Shown here in pieces: positions 21,151 through 24,271 of a DNA stretch of 24,271 nucleotides. Position 1 is the stretch's first letter; each line of letters begins with the position of its first letter. The notes beneath the pieces were generated by a model that worked only from the letters and a program-made list of their open reading frames with translations, was not told the DNA's origin and made no database searches. The translations under genes and the position numbers were made by a program. Location of the stretch: positions 1 to 24,271 of the IMG/VR virus record IMGVR_UViG_3300008262_001635. One strand, given 5' to 3'. The DNA is from a virus.

Positions 21151-22987
21151 CACATCAATAGACGAGTATTCAGACGAAATACAGCTATCAACCATTGAAG
21201 AATGTGTTGAATACTGTAAATCTAAACAGGTACTCGGAGTTGATACTGAGACTGAAGGATTCAACTTCCTCACAAAGAAACTAATCATGTTTCAGATTGG
21301 GGATGAAGAACAGCAGTTTGTAATAGATACAAGGACAACAAGTATCGAACAACTACGACCTGTTCTTGAATCAGAATCTATAATCAAAATCCTTCACAAT
21401 GCTAAGTTTGACTACAAATTCATCAAAAAGTGGGGAAACATAGATCTAAACAACATCTATGACACATTCTTAGCTGAAAAGATCTTGCATTGTGGGAAAG
21501 AGAACTATGGATTTGGACTTAGTAGGCTCACAGAAAGGTATTTAAGCGTCAAACTAAACAAAGAAGAGCGTAATCAATTTGTTCAGTTAGAAGGACGCCC
21601 ATTTAACTACAATCAAATACGATATGGAGCATATGATGTCAAGTATCTAGTTCAAATCTATAATGAACAACAACCAGAGATAGATAAACTAGACCTTAAT
21701 CATGTTGTTAAGCTCGAAAACAAAGTAGTTAAGATCTTAAGTGAGATTGAATACGAAGGTATTGGGTTAGATATTGAGAAATGGAAACTAATTTGGGAAA
21801 CAAACCACGATAAAACATTCAAGAAACAAAAAGAATTAGACATCGAATTACTCAAAGATCAAAAATTTGAGAAATACAGATCTGTTCAGTTTGATATGTT
21901 TACCCCAGAGAGTGAACTAAGAACAACATCTATCAATTGGGATTCCCCAACTCAAGTTCTTTCTGTATTCTCCCAACTAATCCCAACATTAGAGGATGTG
22001 AATGGGAAGAACTTGTACAAACACAAGTACAAATTCCCTCTCATTAAAGAGTATATCGAGTACAAAGAACTATCAAAGCTTACTAATGCTTATGGGGTTA
22101 AGTTCTTAAAGTACATTCACATAGATCAGAAGATACATACAAACTTTACTCAAGTATTAGACACAGGACGAATGAGTTCTAGTGACCCTAATATGCAGCA
22201 AATCCCTGCAGATAACATATACAGAAACTGCTTTATAGCCCCTAAGGACTATGTCTTTGTATCAGGGGATTATAAATCACAGGAGCTAAATGTTATTGCA
22301 TTTGGGAGTAAAGACCCAGTATGGTTGGATGCTCTTGAAACAGGGCAAGATCTTCATGGAGTATGTGCTGACTTAGTATTCGAAGATGAGTGGAGAAATG
22401 CAGATGCAGATAAGAAGAAGAAACTAAGAACGATGATAAAGTCAATCAATTTTGGATTGGCTTATGGGATGGGCCCTAACAAACTTGCAGATACGTTAAG
22501 TATTGATATACAAGAGGCTAAAGACTTGATTAACAAGTACTTTAAAGAGTTCCCAAACATCAAGAACTTCTTAGATTCTCTTGGGGATTTTGGGAAAAGA
22601 AATGGGTATATACGTACCTATGCCCCATTCAAGCGTATTAGATGGTTTGATACTTGGACTCCTAAGATGTACAATGATCAATCTAAGTTTGCTGAATTAG
22701 GGAGTATAGAACGAGCATCAAAGAATACCCCTATTCAGGGCTCATCTGCAGATATAACAAAGCTTGCTCTTATTTATATCTACAGAGCTATCAAGTCTAC
22801 CCCTAAATTCAAGGATGTAAAGATTGTAATGACTGTTCATGACCAGATTGATACAATAGCCCATAAAGATATCTCTGAAGAGTGGGGTAAAGTATTAACT
22901 GAGCTTATGGAAAAGGCTGGGAATATTGTGATTACAAACAATCTCCTCAAAGTTGATACAACAATATCAACTGTTTGGGAAAAATAA
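21128..22987 (+). CDS. polA-like: Family A DNA polymerase with proofreading domain, 619 aa
   Basis: This is the phage replicative polymerase. The N-terminal 3'-5' exonuclease is intact: VDTE (D39, E41), HNAKFD (N91-D95) and YGAYD (Y166-D170). There is no 5'-3' exonuclease domain. The polymerase domain shows QVLDTGRMSSSDPNMQQIP (about 342-360), motif A SGDYKSQELN (catalytic D381), motif B RTMIKSINFGLAYG (R434, K438, F442, Y446) and motif C VHDQ (catalytic D572). Motif A differs from the usual DYSQIELR, and motif C has Q573 where E is common; both catalytic aspartates are kept. Length is typical for phage enzymes of this kind. A separate operon probably starts near the 82-aa gene. Confidence 0.95.
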   Translation: MIKFITNDTSIDEYSDEIQLSTIEECVEYCKSKQVLGVDTETEGFNFLTKKLIMFQIGDEEQQFVIDTRTTSIEQLRPVLESESIIKILHNAKFDYKFIKKWGNIDLNNIYDTFLAEKILHCGKENYGFGLSRLTERYLSVKLNKEERNQFVQLEGRPFNYNQIRYGAYDVKYLVQIYNEQQPEIDKLDLNHVVKLENKVVKILSEIEYEGIGLDIEKWKLIWETNHDKTFKKQKELDIELLKDQKFEKYRSVQFDMFTPESELRTTSINWDSPTQVLSVFSQLIPTLEDVNGKNLYKHKYKFPLIKEYIEYKELSKLTNAYGVKFLKYIHIDQKIHTNFTQVLDTGRMSSSDPNMQQIPADNIYRNCFIAPKDYVFVSGDYKSQELNVIAFGSKDPVWLDALETGQDLHGVCADLVFEDEWRNADADKKKKLRTMIKSINFGLAYGMGPNKLADTLSIDIQEAKDLINKYFKEFPNIKNFLDSLGDFGKRNGYIRTYAPFKRIRWFDTWTPKMYNDQSKFAELGSIERASKNTPIQGSSADITKLALIYIYRAIKSTPKFKDVKIVMTVHDQIDTIAHKDISEEWGKVLTELMEKAGNIVITNNLLKVDTTISTVWEK

Positions 22988-23034
22988 AAATGTGTATAAT
23001 ATAACACTGAAAATCAACATTAAAACCAAAAACG

Positions 23035-23508
23035 ATGAAAAACATTCTCTTTATGGGGGCAATGCTCCTATGTGTTCAAGTAGCAAATGCTCAAAGATTT
23101 GTTACAAACGAAGTAGATCCTTTCACAGGAGTTAGGTGCGTAGTATCAGCCTTTGAACGTACAGGGAAGGGTACAGACTTTATCTACATCTCTACATTCT
23201 ATATTGGGGGACAAACAGGGTTGTACCTTCAAGCAGGAAGAGATGTCGGATGTGCAGGAGTCACAGGAAATAAGTTTATGATTCTGTGCACTGATGGAAC
23301 TGTAATCAATTGTGGAGAAGATTTAGGTCAAATAGATTGTGCAGATGATGCAACATCTATCTATACTATTGATGCAGAGAAACTTAGTGGGAAATCAATC
23401 ATGAAATTGCGTCTTGAGCAATCTAATGGGTACATTGATGCAGATTGGACAATGAACCAAACATTGTATCAATTCATTAAATTTGCAGAAAACGCACAAC
23501 TACCATGA
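23035..23508 (+). CDS. Secreted protein of unknown function, 157 aa
   Basis: A clear signal peptide (MKNILFMGAMLLCVQVANA, cleavage after residue 19) precedes a beta-rich mature part with several cysteines (VRCVVSAF, DVGCAGVTG, MILCTDGTVINCG, IDCADD), which could form disulphides in the periplasm. It resembles small secreted Bacteroidota host proteins more than phage proteins. The leader has TATAAT at 22995-23000 and an A-rich stretch before the ATG. It ends 4 bases inside the next gene (ATGA-type overlap). Possibly a host-derived envelope factor acting on the infected cell; function unknown. Confidence 0.7.
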   Translation: MKNILFMGAMLLCVQVANAQRFVTNEVDPFTGVRCVVSAFERTGKGTDFIYISTFYIGGQTGLYLQAGRDVGCAGVTGNKFMILCTDGTVINCGEDLGQIDCADDATSIYTIDAEKLSGKSIMKLRLEQSNGYIDADWTMNQTLYQFIKFAENAQLP

Positions 23509-23816
23509 CATTCGACGAACTTATCTACAAAGTAGAAAATTGGGGACATTCTAAGCACCTAATTCACAAAGACAACGTAAGACAGCAAATGCTTAAAGTT
23601 GTTGAAGAGGTTGGGGAATTGTCCGCAGCAATCTTAAGAAAGGATGAAAACAAAACCATTGACTCAATTGGGGATGCATTCGTTACTCTTATCATACTAT
23701 CTGCCCAGTTGGATATTAGTCCCAATTTTGCGCTTGAACAGGCTTATAACGAGATTAAAAACCGAACAGGAAGAACGCAGAATGGAACATTTATTAAAGA
23801 CCAAGAGTCCGTATAA
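23505..23816 (+). CDS. mazG-like: MazG-like nucleotide pyrophosphohydrolase, 103 aa
   Basis: The four-helix MazG-type core is visible: VVEEVGELSAAILRKD (32-47) carries the first ExxE metal-binding motif (E35, E38), and TIDSIGDAFVTLIILSAQL (51-69) carries the second, here SxxD (S54, D57) with D53 just before it instead of ExxD. The C terminus, YNEIKNRTGRTQNGTFIKD, is a very common ending of phage MazG-like proteins. The enzyme would hydrolyse (d)NTPs to monophosphates, adjusting nucleotide pools or alarmone levels during infection. The altered second motif suggests checking activity. Confidence 0.8.
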   Translation: MTFDELIYKVENWGHSKHLIHKDNVRQQMLKVVEEVGELSAAILRKDENKTIDSIGDAFVTLIILSAQLDISPNFALEQAYNEIKNRTGRTQNGTFIKDQESV

Positions 23817-24057
23817 TAAACCAGAGCTAAAGATTAAGTCTACTTCTATCCCTGATAGAGATGGGACTTCATTTATAGATTGGTGTCAAGATATGGCTTT
23901 CGAAAAAGCTCTCAATGCAGAAATTGAGAACTGGAGCTATCAAATCAAGATGCAAGTCAAAGACCTCTATTACTCTATGAGTGAATCTAAATCTAAATTT
24001 AGAACCCCAGATGAGTTAAAATCAGAGATCAAAAAGATTGTAAACAACAATATGTAA
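23782..24057 (+). CDS. Unknown helical protein, 91 aa
   Basis: A longer frame exists, but the start at 23782 (MEHLLKTKSPYNKPE) is preferred because earlier codons overlie the MazG-like gene by more than 130 bases, and an AGGA lies about 11 bases upstream. The overlap is then 35 bases. The protein contains FIDWCQDMAFEKALNAEIEN and LYYSMSESKSKF and looks helical and charged. No family recognised. It is the last gene before the tRNA. Confidence 0.55.
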   Translation: MEHLLKTKSPYNKPELKIKSTSIPDRDGTSFIDWCQDMAFEKALNAEIENWSYQIKMQVKDLYYSMSESKSKFRTPDELKSEIKKIVNNNM

Positions 24058-24073
24058 TCATAGTCGTCTTTTA

Positions 24074-24147
24074 GCTCCCTTAGCTCAGTCGGTTAGAGCA
24101 GCGGACTCATAATCCGCGGGTCGTTGGTTCAAGCCCAACAGGGAGCA
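24074..24147 (+). tRNA. tRNA with anticodon CAT, probably Ile2 (lysidine) or elongator Met
   Basis: Complete cloverleaf of 74 nt: acceptor GCTCCCT/AGGGAGC, D stem GCTC/GAGC, anticodon stem GCGGA/TCCGC with loop CTCATAA (anticodon CAT), variable GGGTC, T stem GTTGG/CCAAC with loop TTCAAGC, discriminator A. CCA is not encoded. The first acceptor pair is G-C, so it is not a bacterial initiator. The CTTAGCTCAGT D region and GGTCG-TGGTTCAAG part resemble bacterial tRNA-Ile2, which reads AUA after lysidine modification; AUA is frequent in this AT-rich genome. Elongator Met cannot be excluded. Confidence 0.95.
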
Positions 24148-24271
24148 CAATGATGCGAATAGACTCTTTTATCGGCTCAAAACGGGCTTAATGATGGTTT
24201 TAAGCTTCAATTTGTATACCCGATAGGTTGTAAAAACACCCTATAATTTACAACGAATACCCGATGAGGTA
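24148..24271. repeat. Gene-free end with direct and inverted repeats
   Basis: No gene is seen. ATACCCGAT occurs at 24216-24224 and again at 24257-24265, each followed by a purine-rich AGGT/GAGGT. Between them lies an 8-base perfect inverted repeat GTTGTAAA/TTTACAAC (24227-24234/24247-24254) with a 12-base loop. The period is 41 bases and the window ends just after the second copy, so this may be the start of an array (iterons, operators or a CRISPR-like array) or a single palindromic operator. Confidence 0.45.

Noticed and set aside
22975-23000. Sigma-70-like promoter (TTGGGA and TATAAT) before the secreted protein gene
   Set aside because: Spacing is only 14 bases and Bacteroidota promoters use a different consensus; AT-rich DNA gives TATAAT by chance.

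Overview
This 24.3 kb AT-rich window looks like part of a tailed double-stranded DNA phage of a Bacteroidota host, most likely a member of the Flavobacteriia. The phage assignment rests on a large terminase, portal pieces, a holin/endolysin cassette, modular tail proteins and a phage family A DNA polymerase. The host assignment is an inference. It rests on the near absence of Shine-Dalgarno sites, one good Bacteroidota-type -7 box (TATCTTTG, minus strand, 10780-10787), and a secreted metalloprotease with dockerin-like repeats of a style common in Flavobacteriia. The terminase, portal and small neighbouring genes recall crAss-like and related Bacteroidota podoviruses, but no database search was possible.

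Layout. Positions 1-18042 are read leftward. In transcription order they hold a tail/adhesin module (18042-10805), a small gene plus lysis cassette (10746-7968: membrane protein, M15 peptidase, holin, secreted M43-type metalloprotease), a packaging/assembly module (7935-4650: GroES-like co-chaperonin, Zn protein, HU/IHF-like protein, unknown protein, TerL), the portal, a ferritin/Dps-like protein, a 711-residue protein with an ADP-ribosyltransferase-like region and a lysozyme-like domain, and a small basic protein. The major capsid gene is not seen and may lie further left.

Positions 18043-19344 form a divergent hub with few genes. It contains a strongly foldable stretch (18150-18503) ending in a rightward terminator, two tiny leftward genes, a repeated A/T tract, one compositionally distinct 56-residue gene whose stop codon lies inside its terminator, and a further short transcript-like segment with its own terminator. 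From 19345 genes run rightward: a small membrane protein, a lipoprotein, two cytoplasmic unknowns, then a 200-bp RNA-rich segment with a 49-nt tRNA-like element that has acceptor, D-like and T arms but no anticodon arm. After that come a coiled-coil protein, DNA polymerase, a secreted protein, a MazG-like enzyme, an unknown, a complete tRNA (CAT), and the start of what may be a repeat array at the window end.

A recurring oddity is that several normally well-conserved proteins appear to lack internal blocks: portal (two frame-breaking joins), TerL (in-frame block after Walker A), M15 peptidase (the final zinc-ligand region) and one tail gene (frame break). The frame breaks are seen directly. 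The missing blocks are judged from memory of the families. This could be genome decay, a defective phage, or a systematic sequencing/assembly problem, and it should be settled before functional claims are made. The most interesting candidates for new biology are the anticodon-less tRNA-like RNA and its downstream hairpins, the structured RNA in the divergent hub, the metalloprotease placed in the lysis cassette, and the possible ADP-ribosyltransferase/lysozyme virion protein.
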